DNA from: Thalassospira lucentensis
GTDB taxonomy: Bacteria; Pseudomonadota; Alphaproteobacteria; Rhodospirillales; Thalassospiraceae
NCBI RefSeq assembly: GCF_032921865.1
Contig: NZ_CP136684.1
Location: 3,135,001-3,199,000 of the forward strand
Direction of reading: 5' to 3'
Length of the DNA: 64,000 bases
Under the pieces are notes generated by a model. The model saw only the letters and a program-made list of their open reading frames with translations. It made no database searches and was not told the origin of the DNA. Shown one piece after another: positions 1 to 8,518 of the stretch. How positions within the stretch are numbered: position 1 is the first letter of the stretch; every line of letters starts with the position of its first letter. The position numbers were made by a program, and so were the translations under genes.

Positions 1-46
1 CATCACGCTTTGCGGGTTTTGGTCCGGGCGCTTTTGTCCCGTTGAC
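1..46 (-). ncRNA. Left-edge copy of a short SOS-box-driven transcript (truncated)
   Basis: Read on the minus strand, positions 85 to 1 align almost without gaps to 52623-52707 on the plus strand: the first 20 bases are identical, and so is a 19-base block ending at the window edge. A transcript would start near 46 from the promoter at 53-81. The second half of the expected terminator hairpin lies outside the window. No start codon is conserved with the other copy, so I read it as RNA rather than peptide. This is inference; the downstream part could instead belong to a gene beyond the edge. Confidence 0.35.
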
Positions 47-52
47 TTTTCT

Positions 53-85
53 TTTCTAGCATAACAAAAAGAACAAATCAAGAAC
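53..85 (-). promoter_or_regulatory. SOS (LexA) box with overlapping sigma-70 promoter, copy 1
   Basis: The minus strand reads GTTCTTGATTTGTTC at 85-71, an exact GTTC-N7-GTTC match to the alphaproteobacterial LexA box. TTGATT (81-76) and TAGAAA (58-53) are 17 bases apart and could serve as -35 and -10, so LexA would cover the -35. The identical box stands at 52623-52637. Confidence 0.55.
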
Positions 86-102
86 TTTTTGAGAATCCGC
101 GC

Positions 103-137
103 AAAAAAAATCACCGGCCAGAATTTCCAACCGGTGA
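103..137 (-). terminator. Rho-independent terminator of the mat operon
   Basis: On the minus strand a 7-bp stem TCACCGG/CCGGTGA (137-131 and 117-111) with a 13-base loop is followed by eight T (110-103). It lies about 60 bases past the matB stop codon and closes the matPQMAB operon. Confidence 0.8.
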
Positions 138-197
138 AGGAGTTTGGCTGTCTGCAAGACAGCAGGGAGACACGGGAAAACGAAACAGAGTGTGCAA

Positions 198-1739
198 TTA
201 TCCGTTGGCAGATTTGCCCGACGGGGTGGCAAAGGTATCCGCATAATCCTTGCGCAGCTGGGCCTTCTGGATTTTGCCCATGGTGTTGCGCGGCAATTCG
301 TCGAGCATCCAGATGCGTTTGGGCACCTTGAATTTCGCAAGCTTGTCCTGGGTGCGTTTGATGATGGCCTCGGCATCGGGTTTGGCACCCTTGGCCGGGA
401 CGATCACCCCGGCAACCGCTTCGCCGAAATCGGGATGCGGCAGGCCAAAGATCGCGACTTCCTCGACCTCGTCATACTCGGCGATGATTTCCTCGACTTC
501 CTTGGGATAGACGTTGAAACCACCCGAAATGATCAGGTCCTTGTCGCGCCCGACGATGGTGACATAACCGTCTGCGCCGATGGTCGCCAGATCGCCGGTG
601 ATAAAGAAACCGTCCGTGCGGAATTCGGATGCGGTTTTTTCCGGCATCTGCCAGTAACCCTTGAAAACGTTGGGCCCGCGAACTTCAAGCACACCGATTT
701 CACCGACGGGCAATACATTGCCATCCTTGTCGCAAACACGCGCCTCGATCCCCGGAAGGGTCGGGCCGACTGCGCCCGGACGGCGTTCGCCATCCAGCGG
801 GTTTGACGTGTTCATGCAGGTTTCGGTCATGCCGTAACGTTCAAGGATTTTATGCCCGGTCCGCTCAAAGAACGCATCGTGGGTTTCCGCCAGAAGCGGG
901 GCCGAACCCGACACGAACAGGCGCATATTGGCCACCAGATCCTTGTCAAACTTCGGATGGGCCAGAAGGCGGGTATAGAAGGTCGGAACCCCCATCATAA
1001 CGGTCGCGTTCGGCAGGCGTTCCACCACGTCATCGGCATCGAATTTCGGAAGCAGGATCACCTTGCCGCCATTGACCAGCATGATGTTGATCGCAACAAA
1101 CAGGCCATGCGTATGGAACAGCGGCAGGGCATGCAAAAGCGTATCACCCGGCCTGAAACCCCATGCCTTGTGCAGGGTCAGCGCGTTGGAGCCGAGGTTG
1201 CCATGCGTCAGCATCGCGCCCTTGGACCGGCCGGTGGTGCCCGATGTATACAGAATGGCGGCAATGTCATCCTTGGTCACATCGGCGACGTCGCCATGCG
1301 GTTTGGCACTGGCGGCCAGATCATTCAGCGTGCCATCGCCCTTGTCGCCAAGCGACAGGACCGCACCGACATTGTTCTGCGCGCCAAGGGTTTTGGCGGC
1401 ATCAATATGGGCCGGGCGGCACACGAATACGCGCGGGGCGGCATCACCAAGGAAATAGGCGATTTCATCGCCGGTATAGGCGGTATTGAGCGGAAGGTGA
1501 ATGGCGCCAAGCTGAAGGCAGGCCAGATAAAGCGCGATCACATCGGATGATTTATCGATCTGGGCGGCAACACGGTCGCCCTTGACCACCCCATGATCGG
1601 CAAGAACCTTGGCATAACGCCCGGTGCGATCCAGCAACCAGGCAAAGCTGCGTTCAGTGCCGTCGCGTTCAATCAGAAAGGTGCGCGAACGGTCCGCCGG
1701 GAAACGTTTGGTAAATTCGTTGAAAAGATTATCCGACAT
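198..1739 (-). CDS. matB: Malonyl-CoA synthetase (malonate--CoA ligase)
   Basis: The 513-residue protein is an ANL-superfamily adenylate-forming enzyme that activates malonate with ATP and CoA to malonyl-CoA in the cytoplasm. The phosphate-binding loop YTSGTTGRSKGA is at about 164-175, YGMTE at 302-306, an ITGDL segment near 387, and the C-terminal PRNTMGKIQK with the catalytic lysine near 490. Length is usual for MatB. It is the last gene of a five-gene operon, 9 bases behind the malonyl-CoA decarboxylase gene, so malonate brought in by MatPQM would be activated here and decarboxylated by MatA. The specific MatB call rests mainly on this context plus overall sequence character. Confidence 0.92.
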   Translation of the reverse strand: MSDNLFNEFTKRFPADRSRTFLIERDGTERSFAWLLDRTGRYAKVLADHGVVKGDRVAAQIDKSSDVIALYLACLQLGAIHLPLNTAYTGDEIAYFLGDAAPRVFVCRPAHIDAAKTLGAQNNVGAVLSLGDKGDGTLNDLAASAKPHGDVADVTKDDIAAILYTSGTTGRSKGAMLTHGNLGSNALTLHKAWGFRPGDTLLHALPLFHTHGLFVAINIMLVNGGKVILLPKFDADDVVERLPNATVMMGVPTFYTRLLAHPKFDKDLVANMRLFVSGSAPLLAETHDAFFERTGHKILERYGMTETCMNTSNPLDGERRPGAVGPTLPGIEARVCDKDGNVLPVGEIGVLEVRGPNVFKGYWQMPEKTASEFRTDGFFITGDLATIGADGYVTIVGRDKDLIISGGFNVYPKEVEEIIAEYDEVEEVAIFGLPHPDFGEAVAGVIVPAKGAKPDAEAIIKRTQDKLAKFKVPKRIWMLDELPRNTMGKIQKAQLRKDYADTFATPSGKSANG

Positions 1740-1748
1740 GGTTCTGTC

Positions 1749-3065
1749 CTAGTTTCCCGTAAGCTGCATGACCGATTTCGAAACGGCGATTTTGCCGTCA
1801 TTCATCAGCGCTTCGTGGTTTCGTTCAATATCGTCAAGGTGATAGGCGTAATTGACCATCATCCCGCCCGCCTGACGCAGTCCCTTGGACGATGTATCGC
1901 CAAGCCAGTTCAGGCGCTCAAGCTGCGCCCCATTGCCAAGATGGAAACGTGCGGTGGGATCAAGCGGCGATTTGCCGCGCTTGCAGGTCGCAAGATAACG
2001 CGCGCACAGCATCATCGCCGGCTTTTTAAGCTCGGCGGTTTTTTCCGCGTCATCAATCCAGTCGTCGTCGCTCATGGCGGCAAGGACGGTGGCAGCGATA
2101 TCGGCATCGTCGGATTTGCTTTTCTGACGGGTGCGCAGCCATCCCATGAAGCCCGGAATGGGCGACAGGGTGGCGAATTGTCTGAGTTTCGGGAACTCGC
2201 GTTTAAGCTCCTCGACCACCTGTTTGATCAGGAAGTTGCCAAATGAAATCCCCTTAAGGCCCGATTGGCAGTTGCTGATCGAATAGAAGATCGCGGTATT
2301 GGCTTTTTCCGGGGCGGTTTCATCGATTTCCGGGGCCAGAAGGGCCTGAACGCTATCGGCAAGCCCGTGAACCAGAGCAACTTCGACAAAGATCAGCGGG
2401 TCATCGGGGATCGCCGGATGGAAGAAGGCAAAGCATTTGCGATCCGTTGCCAGACGACGGCGCAAATCGTCCCAGCCCTTGATTTCATGAACCGCTTCAT
2501 AACGGATCAGTTTTTCAAGGATGGCCGCCGACGTATCCCAATCAATATGACGCAGTTCAAGGAAACCGCGATTAAACCAGCTTGTCAGCAGATGCTGCAT
2601 GTCGGCATCAAGCGGTTCAAGGTGACGGTTTTCCTTGATCAGCCCCAGAAGCGTTTCACGCATATCGACAATCGCGCGCGTGCCGCCCGGTGCCATATTG
2701 ATCCGACGTAGAAGCTCCTGCCGGGCCGGTTCTGACGCGTGGGTCAGAACCGCCAGATTGGCTTCGGACGGATCATTGGCAAAGGCCTCGCTTGCCTTCT
2801 TGACCTCGGTGCGGTTGGCACTGAAATCATTCTGCATCATTTCGAAAAAACGCAGATGATCTGCTTCGGGCAGGGTTTCCCACATGCGGACCACTTCGCG
2901 GGCAACCGCGGTTCCACGGGCTTCGCCCTTTTGTGACACAAGGTCCTTGCACATCGCTTTAAGCTGGGCAAACGGGTCCTGCGGTGTCGAAAGCGGCAGG
3001 TCAAGAAGCTCCCGGCCGCGATCGGCAATGCTGGATATCCAGCTTCTGACGGAAATTCCGGACAT
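1749..3065 (-). CDS. matA: Malonyl-CoA decarboxylase
   Basis: This 438-residue protein belongs to the malonyl-CoA decarboxylase family (MCD), which converts malonyl-CoA to acetyl-CoA and CO2. The N-terminal half is the helical oligomerisation domain and the C-terminal half the acetyltransferase-like catalytic domain. The family's TLSPIPGF segment, carrying the conserved serine, is at about 305-312, and the conserved histidine lies in ARFHLGNGA near 385. The start directly abuts the matM stop, so the two are probably translationally coupled. Together with MatB it completes conversion of malonate to acetyl-CoA. Confidence 0.93.
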   Translation of the reverse strand: MSGISVRSWISSIADRGRELLDLPLSTPQDPFAQLKAMCKDLVSQKGEARGTAVAREVVRMWETLPEADHLRFFEMMQNDFSANRTEVKKASEAFANDPSEANLAVLTHASEPARQELLRRINMAPGGTRAIVDMRETLLGLIKENRHLEPLDADMQHLLTSWFNRGFLELRHIDWDTSAAILEKLIRYEAVHEIKGWDDLRRRLATDRKCFAFFHPAIPDDPLIFVEVALVHGLADSVQALLAPEIDETAPEKANTAIFYSISNCQSGLKGISFGNFLIKQVVEELKREFPKLRQFATLSPIPGFMGWLRTRQKSKSDDADIAATVLAAMSDDDWIDDAEKTAELKKPAMMLCARYLATCKRGKSPLDPTARFHLGNGAQLERLNWLGDTSSKGLRQAGGMMVNYAYHLDDIERNHEALMNDGKIAVSKSVMQLTGN

Positions 3066-3066
3066 T

Positions 3067-4383
3067 TTAGCGTCCCCCTATGACCGTTTCGGGAAGCCAG
3101 GTGGCGATTTGCGGGAAGAAGCACAGGATCACGATGGCAACCACCATGCAAAGCACATAGGGCATCGCACCTTTCAGGATCGTCTGCAGGCGGATATCGG
3201 GCGCAATCCCGTTGATGACATAAAGGTTCAGGCCAACCGGCGGGGTAATCAGGCCGATCTCCATGTTGATCGTCAGGATCACGGCGAACCAGTAGGGATC
3301 AAACCCGGCATTGACGATAACCGGCAACAGGATCGGGGCCGACATCAGGATCACCGCAACCGGCGGCAGGAAGAAGCCGCTGATCAGCAGGAACACGTTG
3401 ATGAAGCCCATCAGGACCCAACGGTTGACGTCAAGGGCGGAAATCCACTGTGCAATCGACTGGGTGATGAACAGCGAGGACAGCATATAGCTGAACAGAC
3501 CGGCAGCCCCGATGATCAGAAGGATCATCACAAACTCTTTGGTCGTGTCGCGCATGATGTTCCAAAGCTTGCCCGGCTGCCACATGCGATAAATGATCAT
3601 CGCGACAATCAGGCAGAACAGCGCACCAACACCCGCCGTTTCAGAAGGCGTTGCCACCCCGCCATACAGCGCGAACAGAACCGCACAGATAATGACGATG
3701 AAGGGCAGGACGCGCGGAAGGATTTCAAACTTTTCCTTCCAGCTATAGGTCACCGATGCCAGTGCAACCGATGCATTTCCCTGACGCCAGGTCGAAAAAA
3801 GCGACCATGCCATGAACAGTGCCGTCAGCATCAGACCGGGCAGAAGACCGGCAAGGAACAGCCGCCCGATCGATGTGTCGGTCGAGATACCATAAACAAT
3901 CATGGTGACACTTGGCGGGATCAGAATGCCAAGCGTACCGCCTGCTGCAATCGAACCGGCCGCAACCGAGCTCGGGAAGCCGCGTTCGCGCATGGCGGGG
4001 ATGCCCATTTTGCCAATCGCGGCACAGGTCGCCGGTGACGATCCCGACAGGGCTGAAAAGATCGCGCATGCCCCCAGGTTGGAAATAACCAATCCTCCCG
4101 GCACACGCGTTAACCAGCGATCCAGCACGGAATACAGATCACCACCCGCACGGGACGATGCGACAACCGCCCCCATCAGGATAAACATCGGGATCGCGAG
4201 AACTTCGAAACTTTCGAGTTTGGAAAACAGGATTTCAGGCAGCAGCGGTAACGCACTTGCGCCATCGAAAATCCAGATAAAACCGACACCAACCATCAGA
4301 AGCCCGATGCCGACCGGAATGCCGGAAAACAGGATCAGGGTGGTGACAATGCCAACGAGTGCTGCGAGTGAAAGCGGATCCAT
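3067..4383 (-). CDS. matM: TRAP transporter large permease (malonate)
   Basis: The protein has 438 residues, the usual size for DctM-type large permeases, with roughly a dozen hydrophobic helices and the family's glycine/proline-rich loops (GSSPATCAAIGKMGIPAMRE, GGTLGILIPPS, ITPPVGLNLYVI). It forms the sodium-driven channel of the tripartite transporter in the inner membrane with MatQ and the periplasmic MatP. It sits 12 bases behind matQ and one base ahead of matA. Malonate as substrate is inferred from the downstream matA and matB and from the known rhizobial matPQMAB operon. Confidence 0.92.
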   Translation of the reverse strand: MDPLSLAALVGIVTTLILFSGIPVGIGLLMVGVGFIWIFDGASALPLLPEILFSKLESFEVLAIPMFILMGAVVASSRAGGDLYSVLDRWLTRVPGGLVISNLGACAIFSALSGSSPATCAAIGKMGIPAMRERGFPSSVAAGSIAAGGTLGILIPPSVTMIVYGISTDTSIGRLFLAGLLPGLMLTALFMAWSLFSTWRQGNASVALASVTYSWKEKFEILPRVLPFIVIICAVLFALYGGVATPSETAGVGALFCLIVAMIIYRMWQPGKLWNIMRDTTKEFVMILLIIGAAGLFSYMLSSLFITQSIAQWISALDVNRWVLMGFINVFLLISGFFLPPVAVILMSAPILLPVIVNAGFDPYWFAVILTINMEIGLITPPVGLNLYVINGIAPDIRLQTILKGAMPYVLCMVVAIVILCFFPQIATWLPETVIGGR

Positions 4384-4395
4384 TGCACCAGCTCC

Positions 4396-5094
4396 TTAAA
4401 ACGGGTTGTCTTCGATATGGAAGGCTTTCGACCGGTTGGTCAGAAGGCACAGCAGATCGGCGAATAATTGCAGGAACAGCAGGCCAAAACCGGCCGGCAG
4501 CATCAGGTAGGGCTTCCAGAGTTCAGCCGCCCAGATGGTCGGGGATTTCCAGCCGCCCTGATAGGCTTCGATGACCAGTTCGATGCCGTAAAAGGCAAAC
4601 AGGCCGCTAATGCCAAGGCCGCACAGCAAGGTCGCAACCGCAAGCAGCTTGCGCGCACCACGTTTCAGATACATCGGCAGCAGATCGACATTCACATGCC
4701 CGCGCAGAAGCTGGACATAAGGAAGCCCGATCAGGGTGCCGCCGATCATCAGATAGATCACGGCCTCCGTCTGCCAGACGGTGGACGAGTTCAGGATGTA
4801 ACGGATAAAGACAAGCTGGCAGATCAGCAGCATGGCGATGAAGAACATCGATGCTGCGGCAACACCGCAGGCCTTTGACAGAAAGTGGACGAAATTGATC
4901 GCATGATCGAGCGGGCCACGCGGTGCCATCGGGGCAGGGCGCGCGCCATTGCCGTTGCTGCCGGGTTTTTCGGGCAGCGGTTCGACATCGGGTGGCGGCG
5001 GGAAACTGTTATGGTTGGCCCGGGCACGCGGGGCGGGATTGCCATCGTCGGGCAGGTCAACCGGCAAGGAATTGGGAAAAACTGCGTTCGCCAC
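4396..5094 (-). CDS. matQ: TRAP transporter small permease (malonate)
   Basis: This is the DctQ-type small membrane subunit that pairs with MatM. I take the GTG at 5094 as start (232 residues): AGGAG lies seven bases upstream, whereas the ATG at 5163 has no ribosome site and would add 23 residues unlike a small permease. The first about 65 residues are a Pro/Asn-rich cytoplasmic stretch, longer than in most DctQ proteins. Four hydrophobic helices follow, starting near residue 70. The gene lies between matP and matM in the same direction. Confidence 0.88.
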   Translation of the reverse strand: MANAVFPNSLPVDLPDDGNPAPRARANHNSFPPPPDVEPLPEKPGSNGNGARPAPMAPRGPLDHAINFVHFLSKACGVAAASMFFIAMLLICQLVFIRYILNSSTVWQTEAVIYLMIGGTLIGLPYVQLLRGHVNVDLLPMYLKRGARKLLAVATLLCGLGISGLFAFYGIELVIEAYQGGWKSPTIWAAELWKPYLMLPAGFGLLFLQLFADLLCLLTNRSKAFHIEDNPF

Positions 5095-5184
5095 GCTGGG
5101 ACTCCTGAAGATCAAGGTCGTCGCAAAAAAGCGGAAAAGAAGTGGCGCCGGCATGCAGGGCATGCACCCGGCGCCACGACACCA

Positions 5185-6192
5185 TTATTCGACAGAAAGA
5201 GCCATATCGAGCATTTCCTGACCGCCCGGGGTTTCTTCGACAAACTTGGCATAGGACGTCTGCTTGGCGAGGTCCTGCCATGCCTTGAAGTCGGCGTCGG
5301 TCAGATCGGCGATTTCAACACCGGCATCCTTGAAGACCGTGACACTGGCAGCGTCTTCTTTACGGGCTTCTTCGGAATAGAATGCCTCGGCCTTTTTGGC
5401 AGCCGCAGCAAGGGCGTCTTTCTGGGCGTCGTTCAGACCGTCATAGGTTTTCTTCGACATCAGAACCGGCTGATACATGAACCACAGCGCGTTGGCACCC
5501 GCCGGGGTATAGCATTTCACCTGTTCGTAAATGCGATACGAAACGAAGCTGGACGAACTGGTGTTGGTGGCATCCAGAACGCCGGTCTGCATCGCCGGAT
5601 AGATTTCCGAGCTTGGCATTGCGGCGATGGATGCACCGGCACCCTGAAGCATCTGTTCGAAGGATTTACCGGCTGCACGAATCTGCAGACCTTTGACATC
5701 ATCCGGAACCCGGATGCAGCCCTTGGTCGAGGCAAAGCCACCGGCCAGCCAGCCCTTGGCAATGGTAACAACCCCGTTTTCGTTCAGAAGTTCTTCCATT
5801 TTTGCCATGAAGGGCGAGTTATTCAGACGATCGGCATGGTCATGGTTTTTCACCAGTGCCGGCATCAGGGTCAGGTTGGTTGCCGGAATACGACCACCGG
5901 CATAGGCCAGCGGATAGACGATCATGTCAAGCTGGCCGCGTTCCATCGGAGTCCACTGTTCGTTCGCCTTGAACAGCGAGCCGGACGGGAAAATCTGGAT
6001 TTCCAGATCGACATTGGCGGCTTTGACTTCGTCGGCAATGATCTGTGCGACTTTGTGACGGACATCGCCGGTCGACCACTGGTGCGACAGCTTGAGCGTT
6101 TCCGCATCAGCGTTCGAGGACATACCGAAGACGGCGATGGACAGGGTGATGGCGGCGACAGACGCCGACAGAGTACGTTTGAAAATCTTCAT
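5185..6192 (-). CDS. matP: TRAP transporter periplasmic solute-binding protein (malonate)
   Basis: A DctP-family binding protein of 335 residues. The start at 6192 gives MKIFKRTLSASVAAITLSIA, a normal Sec signal peptide ending in SNADAE near residue 31, and has GGGAGG five bases upstream; a start at 6234 would bury the signal. The conserved DctP features are present, including the arginine in the RAAGK segment and the YPAMQTGVLDAT region that lines the ligand site. It is the first gene of the mat operon, divergent from matR. The 90-base gap to matQ may hold a processing or attenuation site, but I see no clear hairpin. Confidence 0.9.
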   Translation of the reverse strand: MKIFKRTLSASVAAITLSIAVFGMSSNADAETLKLSHQWSTGDVRHKVAQIIADEVKAANVDLEIQIFPSGSLFKANEQWTPMERGQLDMIVYPLAYAGGRIPATNLTLMPALVKNHDHADRLNNSPFMAKMEELLNENGVVTIAKGWLAGGFASTKGCIRVPDDVKGLQIRAAGKSFEQMLQGAGASIAAMPSSEIYPAMQTGVLDATNTSSSSFVSYRIYEQVKCYTPAGANALWFMYQPVLMSKKTYDGLNDAQKDALAAAAKKAEAFYSEEARKEDAASVTVFKDAGVEIADLTDADFKAWQDLAKQTSYAKFVEETPGGQEMLDMALSVE

Positions 6193-6318
6193 CTTTTCCT
6201 CCCGGATGAAGCATGCGTTTCTGGATGCATTCATGACGCGTTTGCACGTCTTTTTATTGGTGCGGATTTCGCAATATCAAAAAGCGTTACAGATTTCTGG
6301 CATCCTGTCTACGGGTTT

Positions 6319-6331
6319 TTGTATACCAGAA
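6319..6331 (-). promoter_or_regulatory. MatR operator, matP-side site
   Basis: TTGTATACCA (6319-6328) is a palindrome with one mismatched pair. Its minus-strand reading TTCTGGTATAC (6331-6321) is identical to 11 bases of the second site near matR. It lies about 127 bases ahead of the matP start codon. Confidence 0.55.
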
Positions 6332-6470
6332 ATGTGTATTGCAGTGCCACAGATGTGCGCCTAAGGATTGCAGCCATTTTCCCGGTTTTCTGCGATTGAA
6401 CTTTTGCATCGCAGCAGGATTTCGATGCAGGGCAGCACGGAAAAGGCTTTGCGCGGTACCATTTTCTATG

Positions 6471-6483
6471 TTCTGGTATACCA
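6471..6483 (+). promoter_or_regulatory. MatR operator, matR-side site
   Basis: TGGTATACCA (6474-6483) is a perfect 10-bp palindrome of the type bound by FCD-class GntR regulators. It ends 28 bases ahead of the matR start, a position suited to autoregulation. Confidence 0.6.
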
Positions 6484-6511
6484 CGATTGCAGCGTAAGGA
6501 TGAGGCTTCCC

Positions 6512-7189
6512 ATGTCACGGAACGGCAAGCTCGCCACCGACCTGGTTCAGAAACTTGAACGCGATATTGTCACCGGTGTTCTTAAACCCGGCGACAAGCT
6601 GGACGAGCGCAGCCTGTCGGAGCGGTTCGGCGTTTCACGCACCCCCGTGCGCGAGGCCCTGCAAACGCTGGCGGGGTCCGGACTTGTCGCGACCATGCCA
6701 CGGCGTGGGACGATTGTTGCCTCGATCACGGTGGCCGATCTGATCGAAATGTTCGAAGTCATGGCCGAACTCGAAGCCATGTGCGCGCGCCTTGCCGCAC
6801 GTCGCATGCCGCGTGCCGACATAGAAAAGTTGATCGCACTTGGTAATGAATGCAGCGAGCTTCAGGAACATGCGGATGCTGATGCCTATTACGAGGCCAA
6901 CGTTAGTTTCCACGAAGTGATCTATTCCGGATGCCGCAACAGCTTCCTCGAACGCCAGACCAAGAATGTGCGCAACCGGCTCGCTCCCTATCGCCGTTTG
7001 CAACTGCACCGGCCGGGCCGGGTGAAAAAATCCAATGCCGAGCATTCCGAAATCCTCGAAGCGATTTCGACCGGCGATGCCGAACGGGCGGGCAAGCTGA
7101 TGCACCAGCATGTCGCGGTTCAGGGCGAGGCCTTAAACGATCTTCTTGCCATCGTGCCGCGCGGCTATCTGGAACCACTGGCAAGCTAG
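6512..7189 (+). CDS. matR: GntR-family (FCD) regulator of malonate use
   Basis: The 225-residue protein has an N-terminal winged helix (about 10-75, with LKPGDKLDERSLSERFGVSR and the recognition stretch TPVREALQTL) and a C-terminal all-helical FCD ligand domain. I chose the ATG at 6512 because AGGATGAGG lies six bases upstream; the ATG at 6500 would have almost no spacer. It is divergent from matP with two palindromes between them, so control of the mat operon, probably by malonate or malonyl-CoA, is the natural reading. The effector is inferred from the rhizobial MatR precedent. Confidence 0.85.
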   Translation: MSRNGKLATDLVQKLERDIVTGVLKPGDKLDERSLSERFGVSRTPVREALQTLAGSGLVATMPRRGTIVASITVADLIEMFEVMAELEAMCARLAARRMPRADIEKLIALGNECSELQEHADADAYYEANVSFHEVIYSGCRNSFLERQTKNVRNRLAPYRRLQLHRPGRVKKSNAEHSEILEAISTGDAERAGKLMHQHVAVQGEALNDLLAIVPRGYLEPLAS

Positions 7190-7221
7190 ACGCTTGCGCT
7201 GCTTTGCGTTAAAACCCGCGC

Positions 7222-7962
7222 ATGGCAAAGAAACGTTTGGATCAATTGCTTGTCGAACGCGGACTGGTGGAAACCCGGTCCAAGGCGCAGGCTTTCATCA
7301 TGGCAGGCAATGTCTTTAGTGGCGAGCAACGGCTCGATAAGCCGGGGCTGCAATGTAAGGAAGACATTTCACTGACCCTGCGCGGGCAACCCCATCCGTG
7401 GGTGTCGCGCGGCGGGCTCAAGCTTGAAAAGGGGCTTGCCGAGTTCGGTGTTGATATCACCGGTTTTACCGCGATTGATGTCGGCTCCTCGACCGGCGGT
7501 TTTACCGATGTCTTGCTGCAAAACGGTGCGGCCAAGGTCTTTGCCATCGATGTCGGGCAGGGGCAGCTTGACTGGAAACTGCGCAATGACGAGCGGGTTG
7601 TCGTGATGGAAAAGACCAATGCGCGTCACATCACATCCGAACAAATTCCCGATCCCATCGATATCGTCGTCTGCGACGCCAGCTTCATCGGCCTTCGCAC
7701 CGTGTTGCCCGCAAGCCTTGATCTGGTCAAACCGGGCGGTTGGCTGATTGCATTGATCAAACCGCAATTCGAAGTCGGCAAGGAACGCGTCGGGAAAAAG
7801 GGTGTGGTGCGTGAACCGGAACTGCATCAGGAAGTCTGTGATACCATTTCCGGCTGGCTGGAGAGTCTTCCGGGCTGGGAGGTGCTTGGCATCGCGACAA
7901 GCCCGATCACCGGGCCGGAAGGCAATGTCGAATTTCTGATCGGTGGGCGGAAATCAGCGTAA
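7222..7962 (+). CDS. tlyA: TlyA-family rRNA methyltransferase
   Basis: This 246-residue protein has an N-terminal S4 RNA-binding domain (about 1-65, RLDQLLVERGLVETRSKAQA) followed by an FtsJ/RrmJ-like Rossmann domain with the SAM motif DVGSSTGGFTD at about 86-96. TlyA proteins 2'-O-methylate cytidines of 16S and/or 23S rRNA; older annotation calls them hemolysins. It follows matR by 32 bases but no ribosome site is evident at the ATG, and a functional link to malonate is not expected. Confidence 0.9.
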   Translation: MAKKRLDQLLVERGLVETRSKAQAFIMAGNVFSGEQRLDKPGLQCKEDISLTLRGQPHPWVSRGGLKLEKGLAEFGVDITGFTAIDVGSSTGGFTDVLLQNGAAKVFAIDVGQGQLDWKLRNDERVVVMEKTNARHITSEQIPDPIDIVVCDASFIGLRTVLPASLDLVKPGGWLIALIKPQFEVGKERVGKKGVVREPELHQEVCDTISGWLESLPGWEVLGIATSPITGPEGNVEFLIGGRKSA

Positions 7963-7993
7963 TCAATGCCGATTCCCGCCAATAGTGGTGGGC

Positions 7994-8422
7994 TTATTTG
8001 CCGATTGCTTTCAGGAAATGATCAATCCCGGCTTGGGCGCAATCCTGATCCTGCGGCGGGGTGCCGGAGCTGACACCGATCCCGCCGACAACATCCCCGT
8101 CCACCGATACCGGCAAGCCGCCAGCCACAATCGACAGGCGGCCGCCACATTCGGAATCGATGCCAAATGCCACCATGCCCGGTTGGGCGGCGGCGGCATA
8201 TTCGTGGGTGGCCTTGCGCGCACCTGCGGCGGTAAATGCCTTGTCCTGGGCGATCGTCGTGCTGGTGACCTTGCCGCCATCCATGCGTTCAAAGGCAATC
8301 AGAACACCGGATTCATCGGTGATGGCGATGCACATGGGAATACCGATTTCGGTGGCGCGATTGCGTGCGCCTTCGATCAGTATTTTGGCGTCATCGATCG
8401 ACAGGCGTTTGATGGTCAGCAT
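7994..8422 (-). CDS. GlcG/HbpS-like heme-degrading-domain protein
   Basis: A 142-residue single-domain protein of the HbpS/GlcG family (PF03928), recognised by the DESGVLIAFERMDG stretch near 35-48 and the GGLPV..DGDVVGGIGVSSG glycine-rich end. The start at 8422 has GGAG seven bases upstream; the upstream in-frame ATG at 8473 adds a Cys/Arg-rich tail unlike the family. Some members bind heme or cobalamin, many sit in glycolate or aromatic operons. Here it stands alone, convergent with tlyA, so its role is open. Confidence 0.82.
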   Translation of the reverse strand: MLTIKRLSIDDAKILIEGARNRATEIGIPMCIAITDESGVLIAFERMDGGKVTSTTIAQDKAFTAAGARKATHEYAAAAQPGMVAFGIDSECGGRLSIVAGGLPVSVDGDVVGGIGVSSGTPPQDQDCAQAGIDHFLKAIGK

Positions 8423-8518
8423 CGGGCGTCTCCGGCAGGATGTTATTGAAACGGCTGTTTCTTGCCGGGGCATCTTATGGGCGGCGTTATCGGGCGATCA
8501 ACCGCATAAAAAGTCTTT

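Larger units (their letters stand above)
6193..6511. other. Divergent control region matP/matR
   Basis: This 319-base gap separates the mat operon from its regulator. It is AT-richer than its surroundings and contains two copies of TTCTGGTATAC in opposite orientation (6321-6331 minus, 6471-6481 plus). No gene is visible in it. Confidence 0.7.

Noticed and set aside
4885-6399. 504-residue plus-strand open frame
   Set aside because: It covers matP and part of matQ on the opposite strand. Those two are well-supported family members; the antisense product matches nothing I recognise.
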